A stretch of DNA of 64,000 nt, taken from the NCBI GenBank assembly GCA_902570525.1, contig CACFYN010000001.1, positions 58,599 through 122,598 of the forward strand, written 5' to 3'. Shown piece after piece: positions 45,076 through 54,072 of the stretch. The position numbers were made by a program, and so were the translations under genes. The notes under the pieces were generated by a model, which had not been told where the DNA came from, searched no databases, and saw only the letters and a list, made by a program, of their open reading frames with translations. The number at the start of each line of letters is the position of its first letter. Position 1 is the first letter of the stretch. Source of the stretch: an uncultured Pelagibacteraceae bacterium (lineage in GTDB: Bacteria; Pseudomonadota; Alphaproteobacteria; Pelagibacterales; Pelagibacteraceae).

Positions 45076-45228
45076 ATGTTAATTCTGATCTGGTTTGTTG
45101 TTTGTATTATATTTTATATCGTTCAAATGATACTTGGCGACTCTGGACATGCGCTCGAAGTATTTGCTGTAGTAAGTGCTATTGCTATTTTCTTAATAAG
45201 TAAAATTAAACACAAAATAAATAAGTAG
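45076..45228 (+). CDS. Putative 50-residue two-helix membrane protein
   Basis: ATG at 45076, 4 bp after fabI, opens 50 codons to TAG at 45228. Two hydrophobic segments (about 2-20 and 28-42) flank a short loop GDSGHALE, with a basic tail KIKHKINK. Same-strand placement directly behind fabI suggests the end of that operon. No family was recognised. The regular helix/loop/tail organisation makes it more convincing than a chance ORF. Confidence 0.5.
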   Translation: MLILIWFVVCIIFYIVQMILGDSGHALEVFAVVSAIAIFLISKIKHKINK

Positions 45229-45253
45229 AGGCGTTCTGTTGCCAGGTGCCCTA
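45226..45253. ncRNA. Conserved hairpin element, copy A
   Basis: At the junction of the 50-residue gene and the convergent acyltransferase gene, TAG-A-GGC (45226-45232) pairs with GCCCTA (45248-45253), with a bulged A. The large loop contains TTCTGTTGCC (45234-45243). The same loop, a bulge at nearly the same place and a differing but still paired stem recur at 47228-47254. No U tract follows on either strand, so it is not a plain terminator. Confidence 0.5.
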
Positions 45254-45274
45254 ACTTTGTTTGATTATAGCTAA

Positions 45275-46372
45275 TTATTTTTTGTAATACTTCATTTCTA
45301 TAAACTTAAAAGAAAAACTAGAAAAAAATATTACTAAAACATAAACAAATAAAGTATATAAGTTTGCTTCAAAAGTACTTAAATTTAAAACATATATTCC
45401 ATCATTTAATTTAGTCTCATATTTAAATACATGTTTTAAAAGATTGTCGAAAATGAAGAAAACCGCTAAATGACACATATAAATACTATAACTGATTTTG
45501 CCAAGATAACAAAAAAAATTATTGAAAAAAATTTTAAATAAAAAAAATTTTTTTTTTAAGAAACATGAATAAAAAAATATGCAACCAAATAAAATAGAAT
45601 ATAGATATTTTTGTTTGATTAAATCAAAATAAAAAATTTCAAATAAGAATATTAATACTAAAATATAAAATATTATGTCACGATAAATTGTTGAGTTATA
45701 AAAATTATTAATTTTTTGAAACATAAAAAAAAATAAACAACCAATTGAAAATGAATACAAACCAGAGTAAAAAGCAGAGATTGAAAGATCTTTTCCGTAT
45801 TCTGAATTTAAAAAAAGTATAAAAAATAATATATAAAGAATATATAAATATATTATTAAAATTTTTTTTCTAAAAATTAATGATAACAAACCAAAAGTTA
45901 AGTATAACATCATTTCAACTGAAATAGACCATGAGGGACCATTAAAGTTACTTTCGTTAGCAAAGTTCTGTACAAAAAATAAATTTAGTAAAAAATTTTT
46001 TACATTATTGTAACTAAAAGGAATATTATTTGTTTGAACGTCGAATTTTGTAACAAGTAGATATTTGATTATTTCTAATATTAAAAAAATTATCAAAAAA
46101 AATAAATGAAGAGGGTATAATCTTAAAAATCTCTTAAATATAAAACCAAAAAATTTATTTAAATTACTCAGATTTTGATGATAGTTGTATGCAATTACAA
46201 ATCCACTTAGTGTAAAAAATAACTGAACAAACAAACCTTGAGCAAAATAATTATGAAAAAAACTGTCGTATGTAAAATGTACAGAACACACACTTAACGC
46301 TGCTAATGCCCTAAATACATCTAGTTGTTTTATGTGTTTATTTTTCAAATTATTTATCCAAGCAATTTTCAA
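45275..46372 (-). CDS. Acyltransferase family 3 membrane protein (OafA-like)
   Basis: 365 residues with about ten membrane helices. The N-terminal KQLDVFRALAALSVCSVHFTYD (part, about 15-36) with the R-A and catalytic His, and FFTLSGFVIAYNY (about 52-64), are the Acyl_transf_3 signature. Such enzymes O-acetylate LPS or other surface sugars. It uses a TTG start at 46372; no ATG precedes the conserved start of the domain. It is divergent from a sulfotransferase gene, suggesting shared surface glycan modification. Confidence 0.85.
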   Translation of the reverse strand: MKIAWINNLKNKHIKQLDVFRALAALSVCSVHFTYDSFFHNYFAQGLFVQLFFTLSGFVIAYNYHQNLSNLNKFFGFIFKRFLRLYPLHLFFLIIFLILEIIKYLLVTKFDVQTNNIPFSYNNVKNFLLNLFFVQNFANESNFNGPSWSISVEMMLYLTFGLLSLIFRKKILIIYLYILYILFFILFLNSEYGKDLSISAFYSGLYSFSIGCLFFFMFQKINNFYNSTIYRDIIFYILVLIFLFEIFYFDLIKQKYLYSILFGCIFFYSCFLKKKFFLFKIFFNNFFCYLGKISYSIYMCHLAVFFIFDNLLKHVFKYETKLNDGIYVLNLSTFEANLYTLFVYVLVIFFSSFSFKFIEMKYYKK

Positions 46373-46503
46373 AGGGCTTTATGTTTCGGCCTCAATTTTA
46401 ATTATTAACAGAAAATAAGACTTTTTGGAAAGACTTCATTTAAGATAAAAACTGTTTATATTCTGTTAAAATTAATTTATTTAATTGTTTAAAATATTTT
46501 TAA

Positions 46504-47220
46504 ATGTCAAAAATAAAAAGAAAATTTTATAAAAAGGTTTCACCTTTAATAGGAAATTTTCTTGACTCACTTTTTTTAACAGATTTTTCAAGAAGAGGAC
46601 TCGATTATTATCATAATTATCATGAGAACGATTATTCATTTAATAAGGACGATGTTTGTTTGATTCACGTTCCAAGAACTGGTGGAGGATCCTTAAGATT
46701 TTATTTAGAAAAAAATAAAAATTTTTTTACACTTAATAAAGGTGCTCAACATTATCCAGTCTCTTTAATTTGCAATCCAAAAGAGTATAAATATGTATCT
46801 ATATTTAGAAATCCAATAGATAGAGTAATATCACATTATAATATGCTTTTAGAAACTAAAACTAAAGTTGCGTCCTTTGGCTTTTCTAATTGGCTAAAAA
46901 ACGACAGATTTTCAAAAAATTTATACTGTCAATATTTTAGTGGCCATGTATACGAAGATGTTAATGAGCAAATTTTCAATTCAGCGTTAGATAATATAAA
47001 AAATTTCTTTTTTATTATTAATTTTGAAAAATTTGAAAATGAAATAAAAGAATTATTAAAAAAATTAAATTTAGACCATAATATTGAGATTAAAAACTAT
47101 AGTTACAGAATGCAAAAAAATTTTGATGAGGATATTAGCAAAATGAAAATTTTAACTAAAGAATATAATTCATGGGATCTAAAGTTATTTAATGAATTTA
47201 TAAATTTAAAAAAAAAATAA
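46504..47220 (+). CDS. Sulfotransferase-family protein
   Basis: 238 residues. The PAPS 5'-phosphosulfate loop is CLIHVPRTGGGSLRFYLE (about 58-75) and the 3'-phosphate motif is VSIFRNPIDRVISHYNML (about 99-116), with the Arg and Ser in place. The rest is very Lys/Asn/Phe-rich. Members sulfate sugars or other surface molecules, and the acceptor is unknown. It lies 131 bp from the divergent acyltransferase gene, and the same hairpin element follows its stop. Confidence 0.8.
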   Translation: MSKIKRKFYKKVSPLIGNFLDSLFLTDFSRRGLDYYHNYHENDYSFNKDDVCLIHVPRTGGGSLRFYLEKNKNFFTLNKGAQHYPVSLICNPKEYKYVSIFRNPIDRVISHYNMLLETKTKVASFGFSNWLKNDRFSKNLYCQYFSGHVYEDVNEQIFNSALDNIKNFFFIINFEKFENEIKELLKKLNLDHNIEIKNYSYRMQKNFDEDISKMKILTKEYNSWDLKLFNEFINLKKK

Positions 47221-47227
47221 TTATTTA

Positions 47228-47254
47228 GAGGGACTTCTGTTGCCGTATGTCCTC
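47228..47254. ncRNA. Conserved hairpin element, copy B
   Basis: GAGGGAC (47228-47234) pairs with GTCCTC (47249-47254) with one bulged G. The 14-nt loop begins TTCTGTTGCC, identical to copy A at 45226-45253. It lies 8 bp after the sulfotransferase stop and 17 bp from the stop of the convergent small gene, again a convergent junction. Base changes relative to copy A keep the stem paired. Confidence 0.5.
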
Positions 47255-47270
47255 AACTTCATTCAGTTAA

Positions 47271-47495
47271 TTAGCAACAACCGCAACTTTTCTTCTGTTT
47301 TTTAGCTGTTGCAGTTTCAGATTTTATTTCTTCTAATTCTTTGTTCTGATCCTCTACAGCTTGTTTCTCTTTTAAAATTTTATCTTCAAAATATTCATAA
47401 AGTGAGGAAAAACCCAACTTAGTTGCTTTTTTTTCCTCATATGATTTTCGGCCTTTTAAATTTTCAATTATTTTTATTATTTCTTGATTTTGCAT
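47271..47495 (-). CDS. Hypothetical 74-residue protein with Cys-rich tail
   Basis: 74 residues: a helical, charged body (MQNQEIIKIIENLKGRKSYEEKK then a Lys/Glu coiled segment at about 35-65) ending in CGCC after a KKQKK cluster. The three closely spaced C-terminal cysteines could bind metal or a cofactor, or be lipid-modified, but no known motif was recognised. It follows pnp by 10 bp on the same strand, so it may be the last gene of the nusA operon. Confidence 0.6.
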   Translation of the reverse strand: MQNQEIIKIIENLKGRKSYEEKKATKLGFSSLYEYFEDKILKEKQAVEDQNKELEEIKSETATAKKQKKSCGCC

Positions 47496-47505
47496 ATTGT
47501 TAATA

Positions 47506-49578
47506 TTAAATCGTAGCTTGTTTAATTGAAAGTTTTACTTTTCCTCTATCAAAACCAATTACTTTAACTTTAACTTCGTCGCCTTCTTTTACAACGTCAG
47601 TAACTTTTGCGACTCTTTTATCTGCAAGTTCAGAAATATGAACTAAACCATCTTGTTTACCTAAAAAGTTAACGAATGCACCAAACTCCATAATTTTCAT
47701 AACTTTACCGTTATAAATTTTATTTAACTCAGCTTTTGCAGTTAAATCTTTAATCATTTGCATAGCTTTGTTTCTACAGTCTTCATCTGGAGCAGCAACT
47801 GTTACAACACCTTCATCATTAACATCGACTTTTGCTCCTGATTTTTCAACAATCTCTCTTATTGTTGCGCCGCCTTTTCCAATCACTGTTGCGATATCTT
47901 TTTTATCAACAGTAATTTTTTCCATTTTAGGAGTATGTTTTCCAACATTATCTCTTGATTTAGCTAAGGCTTTATTCATCTCACCAAGAATATGAATTCT
48001 TCCATCTTTTGCTTGTTTTAAAGCCTGCTCCATAATTTCAAAAGTAATTCCTGTAATTTTTATATCCATTTGAAGGGATGTGATGCCATCTTTAGTTCCA
48101 GCAACTTTAAAATCCATATCACCTAAATGATCTTCGTCTCCAAGAATATCTGATAGAACACTAAAATCATCACCTTCTTTAATTAAGCCCATTGCAATTC
48201 CAGCAACTGGCTCTTTTATTGGAACTCCTGCATCCATTAACGCTAAAGATGAACCACAAACAGTCGCCATTGAAGATGATCCATTGGACTCTGTGATTTC
48301 GGATACTATTCTAAAAGTATAAGGAAAACTTTCTTTTGATGGCAAAGATGAATTAATTGCTCTCCAAGCGAGTTTACCATGACCAATTTCTCTTCTTCCT
48401 GTTCCAATCCTTCCAGTTTCACCAACTGAAAAAGGTGGGAAATTGTAGTGAAGCATAAATCTTTCTCTTTGAAGGCCATCTAAGCTTTCGATCCTCTGTT
48501 CGTCATCTGAAGTACCTAATGTAGTAGTTACAATTGCTTGAGTTTCCCCTCTTGTAAAAAGAGCAGATCCATGAACTCTCGGTAATATACCTACTTCGCA
48601 CATTATTGGTCTAACATCCGCTAAACCTCTACCGTCAATTCTATTTTTATTTTTTAGAATATCTGTTCTCACTATTCTTTTTTCTAAATTTTTAAGCTCG
48701 TAATTTACGTCCAGCTCAGTATAATTTTCATCGTGCTCATAGAGTTTCTTTGCTTTTTCAGCAATTTCAGATATTTGATTTGACCTGTCTTGCTTATCTC
48801 TTGTCGAAAAAGCTTTTTTCAGATCCTCAGTAAACTCATTTTCCAATTTTTTTTTCACTTCAGATAAATCTTTTTTCTCAACAACCCAATCTGGTTTTCT
48901 GCATTCTTTAGCAAGTTCCTCTATCATTTTAATTACTGGAACAAAATTTTCGTGGCCAAATTTTACAGCATTCAACATCTCTTCTTCAGTTAATCCATTT
49001 GCCTCGGACTCAACCATTAAAACTGCATCTTTAGTACCTGCAACAACAAGGTCTAATTTAGAATTTTCTAATTCTATTTTTGATGGATTAAGAACATAAT
49101 TTCCATCGATGAAACCAACTCTTGATGCTCCAACTGGTCCAAGAAATGGCATTCCAGATATTGCCAAAGCTGCTGATGAGGCGATGATGGATAGAATATC
49201 AGCTTCGTTTTCTTTATCGTATGATATTACAGTTGGCAGTAATTGAACTTCATTTTTAAATTCATCTGGGAACAAAGGTCTTATGGGTCTGTCAATTAAT
49301 CTTGAAATTAATGTTTCACTTTCAGTCGGTCTTGCTTCCCTTTTAAAATATCCACCTGGAATTTTTCCAGCAGCATAATATTTTTCTTGATAATTTACAG
49401 AAAGTGGGAAGTAATCGACTTCAGGATTTATTTTTTTAGCTCCTACAACAGTTGCCAAAACAACCGTCTCTCCACACGTTGCTATCACTGCTCCATCTGC
49501 TTGACGAGCTACTTTCCCTGTCTCTAATTTTATTTTTTTTCCGTTTAGATCAATTTCTTTTTTAAATATTTTAAACAT
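47506..49578 (-). CDS. pnp: Polynucleotide phosphorylase
   Basis: 690 residues. Two RNase PH domains (about 1-220 and 310-535, with [25 protein letters not shown] core near 425-445), a KH domain with [17 protein letters not shown] (about 560-576) and a C-terminal S1 domain (about 615-690). It degrades RNA 3' to 5' by phosphorolysis. It follows rpsO by 3 bp, as in most bacteria. A Suv3-like helicase elsewhere in the window (17315) could partner it, by analogy with mitochondria. Confidence 0.97.
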   Translation of the reverse strand: MFKIFKKEIDLNGKKIKLETGKVARQADGAVIATCGETVVLATVVGAKKINPEVDYFPLSVNYQEKYYAAGKIPGGYFKREARPTESETLISRLIDRPIRPLFPDEFKNEVQLLPTVISYDKENEADILSIIASSAALAISGMPFLGPVGASRVGFIDGNYVLNPSKIELENSKLDLVVAGTKDAVLMVESEANGLTEEEMLNAVKFGHENFVPVIKMIEELAKECRKPDWVVEKKDLSEVKKKLENEFTEDLKKAFSTRDKQDRSNQISEIAEKAKKLYEHDENYTELDVNYELKNLEKRIVRTDILKNKNRIDGRGLADVRPIMCEVGILPRVHGSALFTRGETQAIVTTTLGTSDDEQRIESLDGLQRERFMLHYNFPPFSVGETGRIGTGRREIGHGKLAWRAINSSLPSKESFPYTFRIVSEITESNGSSSMATVCGSSLALMDAGVPIKEPVAGIAMGLIKEGDDFSVLSDILGDEDHLGDMDFKVAGTKDGITSLQMDIKITGITFEIMEQALKQAKDGRIHILGEMNKALAKSRDNVGKHTPKMEKITVDKKDIATVIGKGGATIREIVEKSGAKVDVNDEGVVTVAAPDEDCRNKAMQMIKDLTAKAELNKIYNGKVMKIMEFGAFVNFLGKQDGLVHISELADKRVAKVTDVVKEGDEVKVKVIGFDRGKVKLSIKQATI

Positions 49579-49581
49579 TTT

Positions 49582-49830
49582 TTACTTTCTTAGATTTAAT
49601 TTACTTATAACGTTTTTATAAGAATCAATTTTGTTTTTTTTTAAATAATCTAATAATTTTTTTCTTTTATTAACTGCTTTTAAAAGACCGACAGATGAAT
49701 GTTTATCTTTTTTAAATAAATTCATGTGCTTTGATAACGCTTCGATCTTCTCAGTTAATAAGGCAATTTGGATCTCCGACGATCCATTATCTTTTTCATG
49801 AATTGCCAGTTCTTTCGCTTTCTTACTCAT
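49582..49830 (-). CDS. rpsO: 30S ribosomal protein S15
   Basis: 82 residues, slightly shorter than the usual 89. The signature SEIQIALLTEKIEALSKHMNLFKKD and the VNKRKKLLDYLKK helix (about 52-64) are present. It binds the central domain of 16S rRNA. It overlaps rbfA by 8 bp, with no truB between them, unlike the common order. Confidence 0.95.
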   Translation of the reverse strand: MSKKAKELAIHEKDNGSSEIQIALLTEKIEALSKHMNLFKKDKHSSVGLLKAVNKRKKLLDYLKKNKIDSYKNVISKLNLRK

Positions 49831-50206
49831 ATTTTTCCTGACTGTTTGTTTGTTTTATTAAATTCTCAATTTTTTCTGCATAATCAAATGACTCATCCTT
49901 TACAAATAGTAATTTTGGTAAAAATTTGGTTGAAATTTTTTTTGATAACACTTTTCTTACTACAAAAGAAAATTCCTTCAATATATCTATTACTTCTGTA
50001 GCATTTTTTCCACCAAGTGGTAGTACAAAAGCCTTTGCTGTTTTCAAATCAGGACTCATTCTAACTTCAGTTACAGTTATATTGCTCGTTTCTAAATTAG
50101 GCAATTTTGCTTCCCCTCTCATGAAAATATTGCATAATGCTTGTTTAATCATTTCGCCAACACGCAACTGTCTTTGTGAAACTGTTTTAATATTTTTTTT
50201 GCTCAT
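49823..50206 (-). CDS. rbfA: Ribosome-binding factor A
   Basis: 127 residues with a KH-like fold: SQRQLRVGEMIKQALCNIF (about 10-28), ITVTEVRMSPDLKTAKAFVLPLGG (part) and FVVRKVLSKKISTKFLPKLLFVKDES are diagnostic. It matures the 5' end of 16S rRNA in 30S particles. The start overlaps the infB stop by 4 bp (ATGA), and rpsO starts before its stop. Confidence 0.94.
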   Translation of the reverse strand: MSKKNIKTVSQRQLRVGEMIKQALCNIFMRGEAKLPNLETSNITVTEVRMSPDLKTAKAFVLPLGGKNATEVIDILKEFSFVVRKVLSKKISTKFLPKLLFVKDESFDYAEKIENLIKQTNSQEKYE

Positions 50207-52413
50207 ATTCTTCTTTCAGTGACTTTTGAGTTGTATGCCTCAATGATATCTTTTTTTTGAAAATCATTAAAATCTTTGAGAGTTATACCACATTCAAGCC
50301 CAGCACTTACCTGTTTTGCCTGGTTTTTTTCTCTAAAAATTGTGTTTATTTTACCATTGTATATAATTGCTCCATCTCTAATTACTCTTGCATTTGCTTC
50401 GTTTGATATTTCCCCTTCTAAAACTTTAGAGCCAGCAACCTTACCAACTTTTGACACTTTGAAAATTTCAAGTATTTCTGCTGAACCAATAATTTTTTCT
50501 TCAACTTCTGGTGCTAATAGTCCTGACATTTTAGTCTTTATAAAATCTAAAGCTTCATAAATTATGTTGTAAGACGAAATTTGAACTTTTTCTTGTTCTG
50601 CTAGTTTTTTTGCTTCTTTAGTGGGTTTTACATTGAAAGCTATTAATAACGCATTAGAAGCTTTTGCAAGACTCACATCAGTCTCTGTTATCATGCCTAT
50701 GTCTGATAAAATAATTTTTGGTTTTATTTCGTCATGTTTTATCTGAACAACAGCACTTTTGATTGCTTCTGATGAACCATGAACATCAGATTTTATGATT
50801 ATATTTAGTTCTTCAGAAATTTTATCTTTAAATGCTGATTCTTGAGTAACAAAATTAAGAGAACTTTTGCCCTCTTTAGACTCTTGAATTCTTACGTCGC
50901 ACAAAGATTTAGCTTCTTTTTCATTTTCGAGAACAAGAAAATCGTCGCCTGACTTTGATGCTCCATTGATACCTAAAACCTCTACTGGTGAAGCAGGAAA
51001 AGCTTCAGGTATATTTTTACCAATATCGTTTATTATAGCTCTAACTTTACCCCATTTTAATCCACTCACAAAGTAATCACCTTTTTTTAAAGTACCACTT
51101 GTAATAATTATATTAGCTATAGGTCCTCTACCAACATCTATCTTGGATTCTAAAACTACTCCGTTAGCTTTTGTTTCATAATCTGTTTTTAGATCTAAAA
51201 TTTCTGATTGAAGTGTAATTGCCTCAATTAATTTATTTAAATTATGTTTAGTCTTTGTTGAAATCTCAACCATAAGAGTGTCTCCAGATAATTCTTCAGC
51301 TATAAGCTCATGTTCTAAAAGTTGATTTTTAATTTTTTGTGGATCTGCTTCAGGTAAATCACATTTATTTATTGCAACAACAATTGGGACTTTTGCAGCT
51401 TTGGCATGTTTGATTGATTCTATTGTTTGGGGTTTAACTCCATCATCAGCTGCAACAACAAGTACAACTATGTCAGTTAATTTTGATCCTCTAGCTCTCA
51501 TTTCTGTAAAAGCAGCATGACCTGGTGTATCTATAAATGTTATTTTATTTTTATCACTATGAATTTGATATGCTCCTATATGTTGAGTTATTCCTCCAAA
51601 TTCGCCCGAAACTACATTGGTTTTTCTTAGAACATCGAGAACTGAAGTTTTTCCATGATCAACATGGCCCATCACTGTTACAATTGGTGGCCTATTTTTT
51701 AAATTTTCTGATTTTGTCTCTTTAATTTTTTTGATTATTTCCTCAGCTTTTTGCTCTTTAATAGGAATATGGCCGAATTCTTTAACTAAATATTCTGCCG
51801 TGTCTGAGTCAATCGAGTGATTGATAGTTGCTGTAACCCCCATACCAAAAAGGTGCTTTATAATGTTACTAGATTGTTCTGCCATTCTATTTGCTAATTC
51901 TCTTATTGTAATAACTTCAGGTATATTAATTTCTCTTTTAATAGGCTTTAAGTTTTCTCCAGAATTATCCTTGTCTACAGTTCTATTTTCTTTTTGTTTT
52001 GCTCTTTTTAAAGAAGCTAAACTTCTTGATCTTCCCTCATCATCTCCACTTAAAGCTCTTGAAACCGTCAACTTTAGTTCTCTTCTTTTTGATCCAATCT
52101 TGCCTTTAATTTCTTTTTTCTCCGGGTCCGCTTTTAATCTCTTAGTAGCTCTTTGTTCTGCAAGCTTTCTTTTTTCATGGTCATTATGAAGTGAATTGGG
52201 TTTATTTGTTGCTAATGGTCTAAATTTTGGACTGGTATTTTTTTTAAAATTAGAATCTGGTCTATTAATATTAAAAGGTCTTTTGTTCCCAAATTTTCCA
52301 GATTTTTTTTCAATTACAACTGAGTTTGTGCCTTGAGACTTAGCTCTTTCAATATTGGTAATAGATTTTTTTATATTTCCTGATAATTTTAATTTGGTTT
52401 TTTTTTTCTCCAT
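50203..52413 (-). CDS. infB: Translation initiation factor IF-2
   Basis: 736 residues, short for Alphaproteobacteria. A basic, low-complexity N-terminal arm (about 1-160) precedes IF2_N at about 165-215 ([22 protein letters not shown]). The GTPase core has P-loop GHVDHGKTS (about 246-254), DTPGHAAF and NKCD. Domains II-IV end near 736. It positions fMet-tRNA on the ribosome. It follows nusA by 10 bp and lacks the ylxR-type gene that often sits between them. Confidence 0.97.
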   Translation of the reverse strand: MEKKKTKLKLSGNIKKSITNIERAKSQGTNSVVIEKKSGKFGNKRPFNINRPDSNFKKNTSPKFRPLATNKPNSLHNDHEKRKLAEQRATKRLKADPEKKEIKGKIGSKRRELKLTVSRALSGDDEGRSRSLASLKRAKQKENRTVDKDNSGENLKPIKREINIPEVITIRELANRMAEQSSNIIKHLFGMGVTATINHSIDSDTAEYLVKEFGHIPIKEQKAEEIIKKIKETKSENLKNRPPIVTVMGHVDHGKTSVLDVLRKTNVVSGEFGGITQHIGAYQIHSDKNKITFIDTPGHAAFTEMRARGSKLTDIVVLVVAADDGVKPQTIESIKHAKAAKVPIVVAINKCDLPEADPQKIKNQLLEHELIAEELSGDTLMVEISTKTKHNLNKLIEAITLQSEILDLKTDYETKANGVVLESKIDVGRGPIANIIITSGTLKKGDYFVSGLKWGKVRAIINDIGKNIPEAFPASPVEVLGINGASKSGDDFLVLENEKEAKSLCDVRIQESKEGKSSLNFVTQESAFKDKISEELNIIIKSDVHGSSEAIKSAVVQIKHDEIKPKIILSDIGMITETDVSLAKASNALLIAFNVKPTKEAKKLAEQEKVQISSYNIIYEALDFIKTKMSGLLAPEVEEKIIGSAEILEIFKVSKVGKVAGSKVLEGEISNEANARVIRDGAIIYNGKINTIFREKNQAKQVSAGLECGITLKDFNDFQKKDIIEAYNSKVTERRI

Positions 52414-52423
52414 AACTCATCTT

Positions 52424-53986
52424 TCAATCTTTATAAACTTTTTCTCTAGCAGACATAATTAAGTCATCTGCCTCTTTTTTTGATAATGCAAATTCTTCAA
52501 GATATCCTTTTATTTTTACTCTTTCTCCTTTGATCACATCAAAGCTTCCTGTAAGTTCATCGGATGCCAAGTCTGCAAAATCGCTAAGCGTAAGTATTTT
52601 TTGTTCACCTAGTGTTACTAACATACCTGGTGTTAGCCCTTCGTGATCTATCAAGCTGTTTTCAAGTCCAAGTTCTTTTATTTTTTTTGAAATTTCCTCT
52701 TGATCTTTCTTATGATATTCATTGGCTCTATCTAAAAGTTCTTTGGCAGTTTCCTCTTCTATTCCCTCAATTTTTATAAGATTATCAATTGTAGAGTCTT
52801 TTAAATCATCTATAGATGAAAATCCCTCAGCAACTAATAACTGCCCAAGTGTCTCGTCAAGTTCCAAATTTTTAACAAAATTTTCTGTCTTTTCCTTAAA
52901 TTCTGTTTGTCGCCTCTCCGAGTCCTCTTGGTCAGTCATTATATTTATTTCATAACTCATTAATTTTGTAGCAAGTCTCACATTTTGTCCCCTTCTACCA
53001 ATTGCCTTACTTAAATTTTCCTCAGTTAAAATTACATCCAACTTTTTATTTTCAATATCAACATTTACTCTTTGAACTTCCGCAGGAGACAAAGCGTTAG
53101 AAACAATAACTGCAGGATCTTCTGACCAATTTACAATATCTATTTTTTCTCCTTGTAACTCATTTACTACAGCTTGTACTCTACTTCCTCTCATTCCAAC
53201 GCACGCTCCAACAGGATCTAAGGAAGTATCTATTGCCTTAACACATATTTTTGCTCTACTTCCAGGATCTCTTGCTGAAGAAATAATTTCTATTAATCCA
53301 TCGTATATTTCTGGAACTTCTTGTATGAAAAGCTTTTCCATGAATTTAGGATGAGCTCTAGATAAAAAAATCTGCTGACCTCTTGGCTCTCTTCTTACAT
53401 CGCTGCAATATGCTTTAATACGATCGCCTGCCTTTACGTTTTCTCTTGGTATCATTTCATTTTTTTGAATAATTGCTTCTGTTCTTCCAAGGTCAACTAT
53501 AGCGTTTCCAAATTCTAATCTTTTTACTATGCCGCTTAAAATAGTATCCTTCTTATCTTTAAAATCATTATATTGTCTTTCTCTCTCAGCTTCTCTTACG
53601 TTAAAGCTTATTACCTGCTTTGCAGTTTGTGCAGCAATACGGCCAAAATCAAAAGATGGTAAAGGTTGAAATATTGTATCACCTATTTTTTTTTGCCTAT
53701 TTTCCTCACTTAATTTAATAGCATCTGAAAGGCTTATTTCTGTATTGAAGTTTTCAGGTTTCTCGCAAACAGTTAATTTTCTAAATATACCTATTTCACC
53801 ATTATCTCTATTTATTTGAACTTCAATTTCATTCTCTTGTCCAAATTTTGATTTAGCAGCTTTTGCTATACCAGTTTCCATTGAATTAATAATTAACTCT
53901 TTATCAATAGATTTTTCCAAAGCCACGGCCTCGGCAATTCTTATTAGTTCTAATTTATCTGCTCTTCTATTTAACATTTGCACCAT
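52424..53986 (-). CDS. nusA: Transcription termination/antitermination factor NusA
   Basis: 520 residues: N-terminal RNA polymerase-binding domain (about 1-130), S1 (about 135-200), KH1/KH2 (about 205-350, with GACVGMRGSRVQAVVNEL and KAIGRRGQNVRLATKL), and two acidic helix-hairpin-helix repeats (about 370-515) that are typical of longer alphaproteobacterial NusA. ATG at 53986 (MVQ) or three codons later (MLNRRADKLEL) could be the start. NusA boosts hairpin-dependent pausing and termination. Immediately before the start is an intrinsic terminator preceded by a promoter, suggesting autogenous attenuation. Confidence 0.97.
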   Translation of the reverse strand: MVQMLNRRADKLELIRIAEAVALEKSIDKELIINSMETGIAKAAKSKFGQENEIEVQINRDNGEIGIFRKLTVCEKPENFNTEISLSDAIKLSEENRQKKIGDTIFQPLPSFDFGRIAAQTAKQVISFNVREAERERQYNDFKDKKDTILSGIVKRLEFGNAIVDLGRTEAIIQKNEMIPRENVKAGDRIKAYCSDVRREPRGQQIFLSRAHPKFMEKLFIQEVPEIYDGLIEIISSARDPGSRAKICVKAIDTSLDPVGACVGMRGSRVQAVVNELQGEKIDIVNWSEDPAVIVSNALSPAEVQRVNVDIENKKLDVILTEENLSKAIGRRGQNVRLATKLMSYEINIMTDQEDSERRQTEFKEKTENFVKNLELDETLGQLLVAEGFSSIDDLKDSTIDNLIKIEGIEEETAKELLDRANEYHKKDQEEISKKIKELGLENSLIDHEGLTPGMLVTLGEQKILTLSDFADLASDELTGSFDVIKGERVKIKGYLEEFALSKKEADDLIMSAREKVYKD

Positions 53987-53988
53987 CC

Positions 53989-54016
53989 AAAAAAAAATGG
54001 GCCGAAGCCCATTTTT
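53989..54016 (-). terminator. Intrinsic terminator between metK and nusA, candidate nusA attenuator
   Basis: On the minus strand AAAAATGGGC (54016-54007 side) pairs with GCCCATTTTT over 10 bp, closed by a TTCG tetraloop and followed by nine T residues, ending only 3 bp before the nusA ATG at 53986. It ends metK transcripts, but any RNA that makes nusA must read through it. The hairpin is among the best in the window. Confidence 0.9.
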
Positions 54017-54038
54017 GAAAATTCAATAATGTGAATTG

Positions 54039-54066
54039 AATATAGGTATTTTTCTTAGATTTTCAA
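54039..54066 (-). promoter_or_regulatory. Promoter upstream of the nusA attenuator
   Basis: TTGAAA (54066-54061), a 16-bp spacer and TATATT (54044-54039) form a good sigma-70 match on the minus strand, 9 bp after the metK stop. Transcripts starting near 54032 would begin just before the terminator hairpin. An inverted repeat, ATTCAAT (54021-54027) with ATTGAAT (54035-54041), overlaps the -10 and the likely start and may be an operator. Confidence 0.55.
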
Positions 54067-54072
54067 CTTTAT

